DNA of 64,000 nt from Cyclina sinensis (GCA_012932295.1 JAAONU010000001.1:61196927-61260926); one strand, 5' to 3'; positions 25,358-37,130 are shown, counted from the stretch's first letter. The notes: generated by a model not told the origin, from the letters alone. Numbers and translations are program-made.

Positions 25358-26065
25358 CTTTTTAGCTCACCTGAGGGTGAGCTGTTAGGATTGGTGAGTC
25401 CCCGTTGTCTGTCTTCAACATTTTACTTCTAATGACATCCCCTGGGCTAATTTTAACCAAACTTCTCAGGAATGTTCCTCAGTAGGTCCTTTTTTCTAAT
25501 TCCTTAGAAATAGATGGTTCCTTACAGAACTCAGGTTTCTATGCTAACCAGAAGCAAAAACTTCAAAAATCTACTGGTACTCAGAAATCACTTGCCAGAT
25601 TTCATAATAATTTCACATAAATGTTCCATTAGGTGGCCCTTTATCAGTCCCTTCAAACCATCTTGTATTGTTAAAAAAAATGGGGTTGGGGTAAGTTCAC
25701 TTAATATAATTATGGTCATATAGAAAACTCTGAAAATCTTCTCTGCTTGCGTGATTTCAAAATGATTTCACAGAAGTGTTTCTTAAAGCCGTTTTGGTTC
25801 ATCAAAAGCTTGACTTACAGAGGGCATGGCAAGTTTTCACTGTATGACTAGAAAATTTTGAAAATCTTTTCATATGTCTAAATAATTCCATGAAAATGTT
25901 CCTAAGGTGGCCCTTGATAAAATTCCTTCAGGCTATTTTGGTTGATAAAAATTGTGGTTGACACTGGGCAAGGCATATTAGTTTTCAGTGTATAACAATA
26001 TGAAGATTTTGAAGTTCTGCAATGAAATTTGAACCATATGTACAATGGTACACAGGTGCGCGATA
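25358..26065. mobile_element. Hairpin-started tandem-core element, right end degraded
   Basis: It starts with TTTTTAGCTCACC, with a perfect 8-bp-stem hairpin AGCTCACC-TGAG-GGTGAGCT at 25364-25383, then GTCCCCGTTGTCTGTC. Diverged internal units share TTTCACAGAAGTGTTCC, AGGTGGCCCTT and CTTCAAACCATCTTG-like stretches. A weak right-end trace, ACAGGTGCGCGATAAAGG, occurs near 26051, but the terminal hairpin and CTTGTT are missing. The element probably belongs to the same class as 15097-16393. Confidence 0.5.
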
Positions 26066-26146
26066 AAGGCAAATAACGTATTGGTCCCATCTAGTGCCCA
26101 TGCCTCTTTAAGCGCCCTTAAGGTGTCTTTTGACCTGCAGCTGAAT

Positions 26147-28982
26147 AGGTGCCCCTTTTTTTGCAGTAAGAAATTCGTAAATAAGTTCTTGCACCATTGT
26201 TTCTTTTCAGTTTTGTAACGGCTTATACAGACTTTACTACCATCTTGCAAAATAAACTTGTGGTTTCAATTTTACGAACTTTCCTTGTGTCTTGAACTTG
26301 ACAGTAGGCTTTATTTATATTAGTACCCTTTTAAACGCCCCTCCTCCTCTCCAATTTTTTAAGCACCCTGGGCCCTAGATGGGGCAAGTACAGTAAGTGA
26401 ATGAGTTTTGGATTGAAGAATGTCCTCACACAAACTGCATACAAAAATTATTTTAGAAGAAAATTTATACTTAATAAAGCCTATAATAAAAGGGATTATG
26501 CTGCAAAATTTATTAATTTTTCATGTACTAAGATTTTATGAATTGTATAGTTCATGTTCAAATTGAGTTACTCATTAATATGACATGTTTGTTACTAAAC
26601 ATGGCTTGTCTTCCTGGTCTCAGATGAAGTGTTATCCTTGCAGTCTGATCATGGTCACCTTCTGTCAGTAAATTTTCAATAAGCACCCCTATAAACAATT
26701 AATGGATGTGTCCAAATTGAAAGATGGACAAGTCCGTTTTAAAGATACTTAGCATTGTAAGGGTTAAATAGCCCATGGAAACAATACTTGGCTTCTTAAT
26801 GTGATTATATAAAGTGTGATTAAATAAATATACAATGTACTATAATCTCTACAATAAACACAAAGTAACAAGGTGACAGATTGTAAATGTTTGAGTTATG
26901 TACTAAGAAGGATATGGCATTTTGAAAAAAGTGAAAAATGGCAATGCAGAGGAAATTGCGGTAAAAGCAAATATTGAGTAAAAGTAGATAAGGCCATTTC
27001 ACTTTAACCCTGCAAAAAATCTCTACTTATGTTGTGCACAGTATTAAAACAAATGCCACAAAACCAATGGTTAAGAATCACCTTAAAGAACAGGTGCCCC
27101 TTTTTTTGCAGTAAGAAATTCGTAAATAAGTTCTTGCACCATTGTTTCTTTTCAGTTTTGTAACGGCTTATACAGACTTTACTACCATCTTGCAAAATAA
27201 ACTTGTGGTTTCAATTTTACGAACTTTCCTTGTGTCTTGAACTTGACAGTAGGCTTTATTTATATTAGTACCCTTTTAAACGCCCCTCCTCCTCTCCAAT
27301 TTTTTAAGCACCCTGGGCCCTAGATGGGGCAAGTACAGTAAGTGAATGAGTTTTGGATTGAAGAATGTCCTCACACAAACTGCATACAAAAATTATTTTA
27401 GAAGAAAATTTATACTTAATAAAGCCTATAATAAAAGGGATTATGCTGCAAAATTTATTAATTTTTCATGTACTAAGATTTTATGAATTGTATAGTTCAT
27501 ATTGTTCAAATTGAGTTACTCATTAATATGACATGTTTGTTACTAAACATGGCTTGTCTTCCTGGTCTCAGATGAAGTGTTATCCTTGCAGTCTGATCAT
27601 GGTCACCTTCTGTCAGTAAATTTTCAATAAGCACCCCTATAAACAATTAATGGATGTGTCCAAATTGAAAGATGAACAAGTCCGTTTTAAAGATACTTAG
27701 CATTGTAAGGGTTAAATAGCCCATGGAAACAATACTTGGCTTCTTAATGTGATTATATAAAGTGTGATTAAATAAATATACAATGTACTATAATCTCTAC
27801 AATAAACACAAAGTAACAAGGTGACAGATTGTAAATGTTTGAGTTATGTACTAAGAAGGATATGGCATTTTGAAAAAAGTGAAAAATGGCAATGCAGAGG
27901 AAATTGCGGTAAAAGCAAATATTGAGTAAAAGTAGATAAGGCCATTTCACTTTAACCCTGCAAAAAATCTCTACTTATGTTGTGCACAGTATTAAAACAA
28001 ATGCCACAAAACCAATGGTTAAGAATCACCTTAAAGAACAGGTGCCCCTTTTTTTGCAGTAAGAAATTCGTAAATAAGTTCTTGCACCATTGTTTCTTTT
28101 CAGTTTTGTAACGGCTTATACAGACTTTACTACCATCTTGCAAAATAAACTTGTGGTTTCAATTTTACGAACTTTCCTTGTGTCTTGAACTTGACAGTAG
28201 GCTTTATTTATATTAGTACCCTTTTAAACGCCCCTCCTCCTCTCCAATTTTTTAAGCACCCTGGGCCCTAGATGGGGCAAGTACAGTAAGTGAATGAGTT
28301 TTGGATTGAAGAATGTCCTCACACAAACTGCATACAAAAATTATTTTAGAAGAAAATTTATACTTAATAAAGCCTATAATAAAAGGGATTATGCTGCAAA
28401 ATTTATTAATTTTTCATGTACTAAGATTTTATGAATTGTATAGTTCATGTTCAAATTGAGTTACTCATTAATATGACATGTTTGTTACTAAACATGGCTT
28501 GTCTTCCTGGTCTCAGATGAAGTGTTATCCTTGCAGTCTGATCATGGTCACCTTCTGTCAGTAAATTTTCAATAAGCACCCCTATAAACAATTAATGGAT
28601 GTGACCAAATTGAAAGATGGACAAGTCTGTCTTAGATACTTAGCATTGTAAGGGTTAAATAGCCCATGGAAACAATACTTGGCTTCTTAATGTGATTATA
28701 TAATATGTGATTAAATAAATATACAATGTACTATAATCTCTACAATAAATACAAAGTAACAAGGTGACAGATTGTAAATGTTTGAGTTATGTACTAAGAA
28801 GGATATGGCATTTTGAAAAAAGTGAAAAATGGCAATGCAGAGGAAATTGCGGTAAAAGCAAATATTGAATAAAAGTAGATAAGGCCATTTCACTTTAATC
28901 CTGCAAAAAATCTCTACTTATGTTGTGCACAGTATTAAAACAAATGCCACAAAACCAATGGTTAAGAATCACCTTAAAGAAC
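26147..28982. repeat. ~945-bp unit repeated three times in tandem
   Basis: Units start at AGGTGCCCCTTTTTTTGCAG: 26147-27091 (945 bp), 27092-28039 (948 bp) and 28040-28982 (943 bp), each ending CACCTTAAAGAAC. Units 1 and 2 differ by few changes, such as a small insertion near 27500 and G/A at about 27674. Unit 3 has more differences (near 28602-28640, 28703 and 28748). The graded divergence suggests real stepwise duplication rather than an assembly error. Minus-strand frames recur in each unit but match nothing I recognise. Confidence 0.93.
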
Positions 28983-30196
28983 TTATAAAAGAAATTTCAA
29001 GTTACTAAGCCAGCAGCTATATTATTTTTACACACAGCTTGAAATAACGGTCAGCTGCACTAAATTTCTTGTTACAAAATTGTGAAAAGAACAGCACAAG
29101 GCCAAAATGCACTAAATCAGTAAAGCTTTGTGACTTTTTACCTTCTGGAATTTATGAATTTTGAAGTACACACACCCTGTGCTCTCAAATTATCACAGCT
29201 GATAAAGATAGATGATAAGTAATGCTGTTAAAGTGAATGTGGTAAAGCCAGATGCTTATCAGCATGTTACTGTTAGAGGAGAAGTCTGGTCACTTATTGC
29301 TTTCATTTGGTTATGTAATCATATACAATAAACAGCTGCAGGGTTAGAAGGGGTCAGAGGTTATGATTGCATAGATTGTTTACTAAGATTAGCTTCTACT
29401 GATAAGCCCACTTGTGTATACCAAAGATGAATCTGCTGTAGACCATTCCTGTGATAGTTCTTTTGTACATATTTTTTTTAATTTATTAATTTATTTATTA
29501 TTTATTTATTTTCTATTTATTAAGTGGATAAATTATTTGGAATTTTCTTGTGAATTTAGTGCTTTAAAATTCTGTTTGGATATATCACTCAGCTGACTGG
29601 AGTAATAATTTGGAAGGAACTGTATTTAAAGAAATCATACTGAAGGGCCTTTAAAAATTGTCAGCAATCTGCTTTGAACATCTTCAAGTTCAGTTTAATT
29701 ATGAAGACTGTATTAGGAATACTTTTGAAATTTGACCATATTACCAGCTGAATCTTAATTTGAGACAAAGTTTATAAAGAATCAGTCATTTTCAACTTCT
29801 CTTGAGAAAGGGTCAAAATAAAATCATAGTGTGTTTGACTGTATAAGATGTGATCAGATCTTAGTGAAACTTGATGTAATACTTAGGAAAAGTGTGACTG
29901 TAAAGTGTAGTAATGATCTAATGATGGGATTAAAGAGAGATCAGGATTCCATGCCATCAGAAGGAGACATTTTCATTGAAATAGAAACACCCAGTTTCCA
30001 TGATGATCTCACTGACCATTTGTATTGTGGTAATACAGCCTTGTGGCTTTATTTTCTGGAATTTGAACAAAGAAATGGTCTGAACCCCTAAGATGCTCCT
30101 TCACAGTCTCGCATTTTCATAGTTCTTGTTCATTCAAGTTTTATCAAAGAATTTAATATTATAAGTTCTCTCTAGGGTGAACATTTAATGTGTAGG

Positions 30197-30303
30197 ATAG
30201 AGGCTATGAAGTGAAATCTTCACCAATAAGAAACTGAAGGGAGGAAGCGTACCGACCAACCAAGGTTTTTTTAATGCTGAAGATTTCACTTCATAGCCTC
30301 TAT
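30197..30303. mobile_element. 107-bp MITE with 26-bp perfect inverted repeats
   Basis: ATAGAGGCTATGAAGTGAAATCTTCA at 30197-30222 is exactly repeated in inverse at 30278-30303. The 55-bp interior includes GGGAGGAAGCGTACCGACC. The transcript could form a hairpin resembling a small-RNA precursor. No clear target duplication was found. Perfect arms imply a young insertion or selection on the stem. Confidence 0.7.
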
Positions 30304-31184
30304 CTGACTAAATGTTTGCCCCTCCCATTTTGATAATAATGTTAGCTTCCTTATTTGGAACATAACCATCTGTAAGCAAACTATTCCTTGTGCACCCATA
30401 CACCTGCGTAGACAACTTGTTTTGGCATGTGCGCTTTTGTAAAAAGAATAGACAAGTGGAGAAATCGCAATTCTTCACAATAAATCTATTAGAAAATTTA
30501 AATATCTTTGCTTTCTGGTTTCCTAAAGAAGTAGGGCAATTTAACATTAAGAGTAGCAGGTGATAATAAGGTTAACTACATTCTGCTATGTTTTGCTTCT
30601 GAAAGGCTATATCTACACTGTGTATGATAATTGACTTGCTTCAAAGAGTATGACACCTAGTTTTTTTGCAGCAGTATAGTGACTGTATTTCAAGGACAAA
30701 TACTGGTGCTTTAAAAGAGGCTTATCCTTCACAACTCAGAAATTTTTCACATGATTGATGTAAGATTCAAACCCATGACCCAGTATTAGAAGGATTACAG
30801 TGTTGTACATGTCCATGTTGTACATGGAATAATCTGCAAATGTGTTCATCTGTGAATTGTTATGTCAATCACTGCTTGCAAAACTGATTAGAGTTTCATG
30901 TATTTGGAACGCAGTAAGAATGACTTTACGATGTTTATTTCAGTAGCTTAAACTGTCACTTTACTGATCATCCAATCACAGCGAGGCAGTTTTCTCAGGT
31001 ATACCTGTCAATAAAACTGCGTTTTGCAATCTACCCGCAGCCAGAAAAATGTGCCTGGGCGGCGCCAAAGTTGCTGTGTTGTAATTGTAGCTGCGTTGCT
31101 ACCGGAAATCTTCACTCAATATCTTTTTTCCTGACCATTTTTCCATTTTGTACACATAATGATACTAGAATGACACCACTGACA

Positions 31185-32430
31185 GGTAAAAGGCCAAGTT
31201 TGAAAGAAACACTTTGGGCAGAAAATGAAGGTCAATGTCACAAGAGGTCACAGGTCAAATAAAAATATTAAAATTTGTTGGTGCTGTATCTTGCTTATGC
31301 TTTGAAGTATTATGCTTAGTGGGCAGAGGATTTGAAAAATTGAAATGTCTGTGGCAAAGGTTATGGTCATATTTAGGGGTCAAAGGTCAAATTACAAAAT
31401 AAAACATTCAGTTGAGAGTATAACTTCTATTTACATGGATGGATTTTAATATAACTTAGCACAAATGTTCTCCATGTTGAGTTGAGTTGTCTCACGCTAA
31501 ATGAAGGTCAAGGTCACAAGAGGTCAAAGGTCAAATAAAAATATAAAAAATTTGTTTGTTGGCACTGTATCTTGCTTATGCTTTAAAGTATTATGCTTAG
31601 TGGTCAGAGGATTTTGAAATTGTTGAGCCCCCTTGTGGTGATGTCGACTTAGTCGCTGCTTTTCACATTTTGTGGTTTGGTGTATGTGCGTCCGTCAGTC
31701 AGTGTGTCTGTCTAGATTTGTCCGGTCTATATCTTGCTCATTCTTTGAAGGATTATAAAATAGTTTGATACAAATGTTCACCATAATGGGGTGGTGTGTC
31801 ACACGCAAAACCCAGGTCTGCCGCTCAAAGGATAAGGTCACACTTGGAGGGTCAGCTCAATACCCTTGTCCGGAGTGTAACTTCTACATGTGTTGTGGGA
31901 TTTTAATATAACTTGGGACAAATGTTCTCCATAGTGAGGCAGAGTGTCCCGCTAAAAATTCAGGTGTCTGTGGTAAAGGTCAAGGTCTTACTTCAGGGTC
32001 AAAGGTCATATAACAAATTAAAACATTCATTTGTGAGTATATTTCTTTATACATGGATGGTATTATTATAAGTTATAACAAATGTTCTCCATAGTGAGTT
32101 GAGTTGTCTTGTGTAAAATAAAGGTCAAGGTCACAAGAGGTCAAAGATCAAATAAAAATATCAAAATGTTCAAATAACATGAATTGATTGTTTTAGGCAC
32201 AAATGTTCATCATGAGACGTTGTGTCAAGCACATGAACCAGGTCACTGGGTCAAAGGTCAAGGTCACCTAAGATGATGCAATGTCAAGATTTTGCCTTGG
32301 GTATACAGAGGATGTGCTGTGCACATCTCACCTATGTATACATCTTTCTCCTTGATCTGAAGCTTATAGGATCATGTTTGAATTAAGGCGAGGGGGCTCG
32401 ACATTCTGCCCTTGGGCATGTCTTGTTTAA
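31185..32430. mobile_element. AGGTCA-rich tandem-core element with GAGCCCCCT ends
   Basis: The left end of one element is TTGAGCCCCCTTGTGGTG (GAGCCCCCT at 31625-31633). Its inverse AGGGGGCTC lies at 32391-32399 near the right end. Hairpin TGCCCTTGGGCA (32407-32418) and TGTCTTGTTTA follow. Inside and upstream, units carry AAGGTCAAGGTCACAAGAGG near 31228, 31503 and 32125, and ACAAATGTTCTCCAT. The part at 31185-31622 has the same unit type but lies left of the recognised left end, so it may be an older, partly overwritten copy. Confidence 0.6.
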
Positions 32431-33137
32431 ATAAAAGTAAACACAAAATAGTTCTGCAAGGACAAGGTTGAACATTGTTACAAAGTTCAGATGTAGGTCT
32501 AACCTCTGCCTGTGAACTGTTTTATTTCAACGGTTGTTAATGGTGCTTGGCCTATAATTGTGTTTCTTACATGTCTGCCCCTGAAATCCAGGTACACTCC
32601 TTGCTTTAGTAAATAAACATGAAAATACAAATTTGGCTTCCTAAATAAATGAAAAATTCATAGACATACAATCCAGTTTTTAGAATTTAGTTGGAAGAGA
32701 ACTGCAGTGTTATTCATGTCCATAATCTTAACTTGTGAACGGCATTTGTTTTCCCTATTTAAGACCAGCATTTTCTTGCAAATTGCAGTTATCTGTTTTC
32801 TAAGAACTGCCATCAAATTTCAAAAGCAAGATGATTGAGCTGTAATTTTATGCATTCAGTATACTGTTAGTCTGACACTGTACTACCAGGAAATCCCACC
32901 GTTTTTCATGTAATTTTCAAAATCTAATACTTAGTTTAGGAGAGTATCTGTGGATTAAACCGTCAATGAAGATGATGTTAAGAATTCAATACCTTGTTTT
33001 TTTTTGCTTGTATTCTCTTATATAATTTCCCCACACCCAGTGAAAATGAATATCAGAACACAGCTGCTTTGAAAGCTCTTTGCTGCTTTCTTGTGTTTAA
33101 TTTATGTTTCCATATTTGTAGTTGTATCTATTTTCAG

Positions 33138-33227
33138 CACATCTTCCAGTTCATGAGAATCTTAGCAAGAAAAGAAAGTTAGCGTCACCAAATCATTTCA
33201 AGAACAAACGCATCCAGAGGATACACG
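33138..33227 (+). CDS. MRTF: MRTF exon 2: 90-nt basic, NLS-like exon
   Basis: An excellent acceptor (pyrimidine-rich TTTGTAGTTGTATCTATTTTCAG) and donor (ACACG|GTAAGT) bracket 90 nt. Only one of the three frames is open, and it is the phase-1 frame the neighbouring exons require. It encodes Ala (shared codon), then 29 residues starting HLPVHENLSKKRKL and ending RIQRIH, then the first base of the next codon. The segment is strongly basic, with KKRK and KNKR separated by seven residues, a good fit to a bipartite nuclear localisation signal. Being 1-1 symmetric, it can be included or skipped without a frameshift. I do not recall this segment from vertebrate MRTFs. Confidence rests on splice signals, single open frame and phase match. 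Confidence 0.75.
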
Positions 33228-34401
33228 GTAAGTCAATTGATTTTATGTTATTTTAGCTTTTACAGTTTAGTGCCTTTTTGCACAGTAAGTCAATTAAGTT
33301 TTTCGTGATTTTACAACATAGTTCTTGCTAATGCATATGTTTTATGCCTTTTTTAATAACCATCATAATGAAGTTATTAGAGCAAGAAATAACAATTATA
33401 TATTGAACTTATTTGAACAATTTTTCCTGGTAATTTTGCATGCAATTTGTGTCTTCTGATCATAAGATCTACACATACAGAAGTTATCCATGACAAAGAT
33501 TGAAAATAAGGCTCTTTAATAATAAGGATATTAAACAGCACTTTAAGGTGAAGGTTGTTGTGAGTTAGAGTATATTTGATGAAAATAGATTGGGATGTGC
33601 ATATGGAAGGATTGAGGAAGGAACTTGGTTGAAGGAGCAAAGTGGAAGAGTTACTGTCATTTATCTTCAAGTTGCTGAAGTGGTTAACTGTTATTTGGAA
33701 TCTGTAATGCATTCAGACTGTGCAGTTACAATATAAAATAACAAAACAGATTCAGATTCCTTTAACATACTGACAGGGTCATAAAAAACCTACTAATAAA
33801 CTTACCAATAAAAGCCTACTCTCCTTCGCATCGGTCAACTGTTTCACTACCATTCACTTTCTTACCTCTTCTAAAATTTAATTTTCTTTGTCGATATTTC
33901 TATTTTTAGACAGGGAAATCCAGTTACTTTTCAACCAATCAGTGACTAGCTTACAACGAATCATCACATACATACATTTGACAACCTAAAATGTAAAGAA
34001 ACAGCATGTTCGCATGTTACTTTTGTATTTAGCAGATCAAAGTGTTTTTTTTAATATGTTTACGTAAATAAACGAATAAAGATAGCTTAAAATTACGATA
34101 TGATTGTTTGCGGATGTTTTATTGCTGTCTTCAAATGTTGCGGAGTTTGGGTTATGTAAACGCATAGTTCAATAGTGTTAATTAAACACCTGTCTGTTTA
34201 TAATTTTTGCAGTCACATGATTGTTTCAGCCATTGAAAATTGGTTTTAAGACTTTTCAGTGGTGGGGATATTAGTACACTTTCATTGGTCGTTTAAAGTT
34301 CATGGTAAAGGTCAATATCATAAATCTAAAATCGATAAAGCAGGGATGTGAAGTAAGGGTAGTGTATTCACATAGCTGCTAAGGGAGCGAAAAAAAAGCT
34401 G

Positions 34402-34680
34402 AGATAGCCAAATTTGATCATATTGAAGAAATAATATTTATTGAATTTGGAATTGTAAAATTTCAAGAATGTATAAAAGTTAGGGTTTTTTTTTTCTTCA
34501 TATTTTCTCAAGCTGCAGTTGTTTCCTTTATAAAGCTTATCAATAAGAGATGAAATAGGCAGATTTGATCAAAATGAAAAAATAATATTTATGTAATTTG
34601 GGATTGTAAAATTTCAAGAATGTATAAATGTTAGGTTTTTTTGTGTCATATTTTCTCCAGCTGCAGTTTTATTTCCTTTC
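34402..34680. repeat. Two-copy diverged tandem repeat, offset 151 bp
   Basis: Two copies share AATAATATTTAT, TTTGG(A/G)ATTGTAAAATTTCAAGAATGTATAAA and TTTTCTC(A/C)AGCTGCAGTT at an offset of 151 bp (34461 versus 34612). Divergence is moderate. No function is apparent. Confidence 0.75.
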
Positions 34681-36484
34681 TAAAAAGGAGTGCCTTTTCC
34701 AAATTTATGAAAGGGAGATGCAATTTAAGTTTCAGTTGGAAAGTGTTTATTTATTGAATTTGTAAACTGTGCAGCCATGTGTCAGAGACCTGTTTTACTA
34801 ATGCATGAAGTGTCTAAATATTCTATGAAAGTCTGCATGAAGTGTAAAATCTTTGTCAGAGAGTTGTACAACTTTGACTATTAAAGCAATGGGATTGGGG
34901 TAGAATGTTTCATGATTATGAATTTTGATTATAATATCCTTTCTGCAATCTATTACACAGCTGGGTTTTGTCAGTTATCGACCAAATCAACTTCAGTACT
35001 TGTAACATTTCTTGAAAAAGGTTACAGAGTGTGAAAATTTTTTCATCAGAAACCCAGGAAACCCAAATACCTTGCTAAGAGTACATTTTCTTCTGAACTG
35101 TACCAGAGAGCATACCTTTGATAGGTTTTAACAGCTGTGATAGATACTTGACATAAACACACAAGTTGCCATGTTGAAGTAATAATTTCAGCTTTAAGAA
35201 TACATCACCTATTATCAGCACTGTGAGATATTGTCCATACAATATTCTCCAGATTTATTATCAAGCTAGAAACTGATAGATATTAGTGATAACCCATCTG
35301 TATTTTTAATGAGAAAGAAATGTTGGTATTGTCAGTCACATGTGGTGTCAAGGTCACCTCAAGGCTCTTTAGTTAGGATTGAACTAGGGGATTGTCTGAT
35401 AATTTATATATTTTACCTTGCATAACATTTTTCAGAACCTATTTTGATAAAATTACTGCATTTTGGTTTAGACTTTGATGAAAGGTGGATATTTAACTTA
35501 AACCCAGTTGTCCCAGTACCCAAAATTTCGGTCTTTTAAATTTAATCAACCATTGCTTTTATTAGTCAGGCCACATATCTCTTTTTGTGAATTAATTGCC
35601 AAGTTATATTAGCTCTTGTGTAATTGAACTTACTTAGTTACAAGATTTCTGGAAAGTTCTACTATCAAGTCACGTAGTAACATATAGTTGCTGTGGCTTC
35701 TTTCAGTATTTTCATGGGGACATAGGTGCTTCAGTAGGACTTAGATTATGGAGGAGAAACAGGTACATGTAATATCACATGAAACTACAAGACAGTCATC
35801 CCTGTGAGATTATGCATTGAATGGTAAAGCAATTGTTTGTCTTGAATTTCGACTTTCAACCATTTTTCACTATGTTACCTCCATCAAACATCTGTAAACA
35901 TTTGGCTTTTGTTTTTGTTTGGGTGTTCTTTTCTTGCATTTTGAAATTCAAAAGTTTAATGAGTCTGGAACAGGGAAATGCTTGCCAGCATTCCTCAATG
36001 CATGTGCAGTTGCCATATATTCTGAAACGTGGTTTAATCTGAAATCTATTGCCATTGCCAAAGACTGCCATACATGATTTTCTTTGCCAGGAAGTTGATG
36101 AGCTTTTGTGAAAAAAATGCATTGAAATGTGTCTGCATTGTTTGTCTGGAAGATATGAAATAATCATTGTCCTACAGCTGAAGAGTCAAGGTCACCAATT
36201 GGTATTCTCACACAGGTCATACATTGTTTGAGCCTACTGTGGCTGTTACTGATGGTGAGTAAATTTTCAGTTTCTTATGGAAGCTGCATTTTAGTCAAGC
36301 ACTGGTACTTTATTTTAGACCATGGCTACTTATGTTGATGAAGTATTGATAAGGACTGTGAAACAGTACATTCAGCTCTTGGATAGCAAGGCCCTGCAAA
36401 GGATATTACTTTTTTCAACTTCAGTGAAACCAGTCAGATGCCATTTTGTGATGTTAGATCAGTTTTAAATTAAGCTTAGACTCT

Positions 36485-37130
36485 TTTTTATGCACCTTAA
36501 TGGAGGCATATAGTTTTTTAATTGTCTGTCCATCTGTCTGTCTGCTTTTTGTGCAGTCCATAACTCTGTCAGTCATGGATGGATTTTGAAATAATTTTGC
36601 ATAAATGTGTGGCAAATCGAGACAACAATGTGTTACATGCTAGAACCAGGTTTGTAGGTCAAAGGTCGAGGTCATCCATGGACTTGAAAGGAAATTTTCA
36701 TAAAAGTGTATTGATGGTCATGTCCATTCAACATTTCTGTCATTCTTGGATGTATTTTTAAAAAATGACTACAAGGCATAAATGTGTTGGTCATGATGAC
36801 AATGTGTCGCATGCAAAAATCAGGTGTCCAGCAGAGGCCAAAGTCACACTTGTATGTCCAAAGTCATGATATGAATATTTCATAAAAGTGCATTGATGGT
36901 CTTGTGTGGTCAACAATTCTTACATCCTTGGATGGATTTTAAATGTTTTAGACATGATGATGATGTGTCGCACACAAGAATCCATCCAGGGATGTCAGAA
37001 TTGTTTAAACAAGTTTCTTAGACATGGTGAAGACGTGTCACATGCAAGAATCAAGCATTCAGCTTGTAGGCCAAGGTCACACTTTTATGTCAAAAGTCTT
37101 GATTTGGTTGTGAACAGAACTATTATCTGA
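36485..37130. repeat. Diverged tandem-core element with a TATGCACC...GGCATA left end
   Basis: The left end TTTTTTATGCACCTTAATGGAGGCATATAG is a degraded version of the hairpin at 17096, followed by the same CTGTCTGTC-type stretch. Units of about 177-180 bp carry CTTGGATGGATTTT, GACAATGTGT(C/T)GCATGC and AGGTCAAAGGTCGAGGTCA (around 36570, 36747 and 36927). The right end is not identifiable. An old relative of the 17.1-19.6 kb element. Confidence 0.6.

Larger units (their letters stand above)
6585..33137 (+). other. MRTF: MRTF intron 1 (26.6 kb), repeat-rich
   Basis: It runs from a GTAAGT donor to a TTTTCAG acceptor. About 6.6-10.5 kb is plain AT-rich sequence with only a TTTA microsatellite near 9378. 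From 10.5 to 32.4 kb it is dominated by minisatellites, hAT-like elements, hairpin-ended tandem-core elements and large tandem duplications, listed separately. Stretches between them (for example 11.2-12.0, 13.1-14.3, 16.4-17.1, 22.9-23.7 and 29.0-30.2 kb) show no coding or structured element. Open frames here are short and mostly duplicate one another because they lie in repeats. Confidence 0.65.

Noticed and set aside
26820..28893. Repeated minus-strand frames (60-63 codons) in the triplicated unit
   Set aside because: They repeat only because the DNA does. They are hydrophobic AT-rich translations without initiation context or homology.
29831..30091. 86-codon open frame with an acidic, protein-like second half
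   Set aside because: It begins at GTG, and I found no convincing splice sites or family resemblance in intron 1.
36178..36254. Exon-like stretch between CCTACAG and GTGAGT in intron 2
   Set aside because: It is open in one frame but enters in phase 1 and leaves in phase 0, so it cannot join exon 3 without breaking the frame. The peptide is not MRTF-like.
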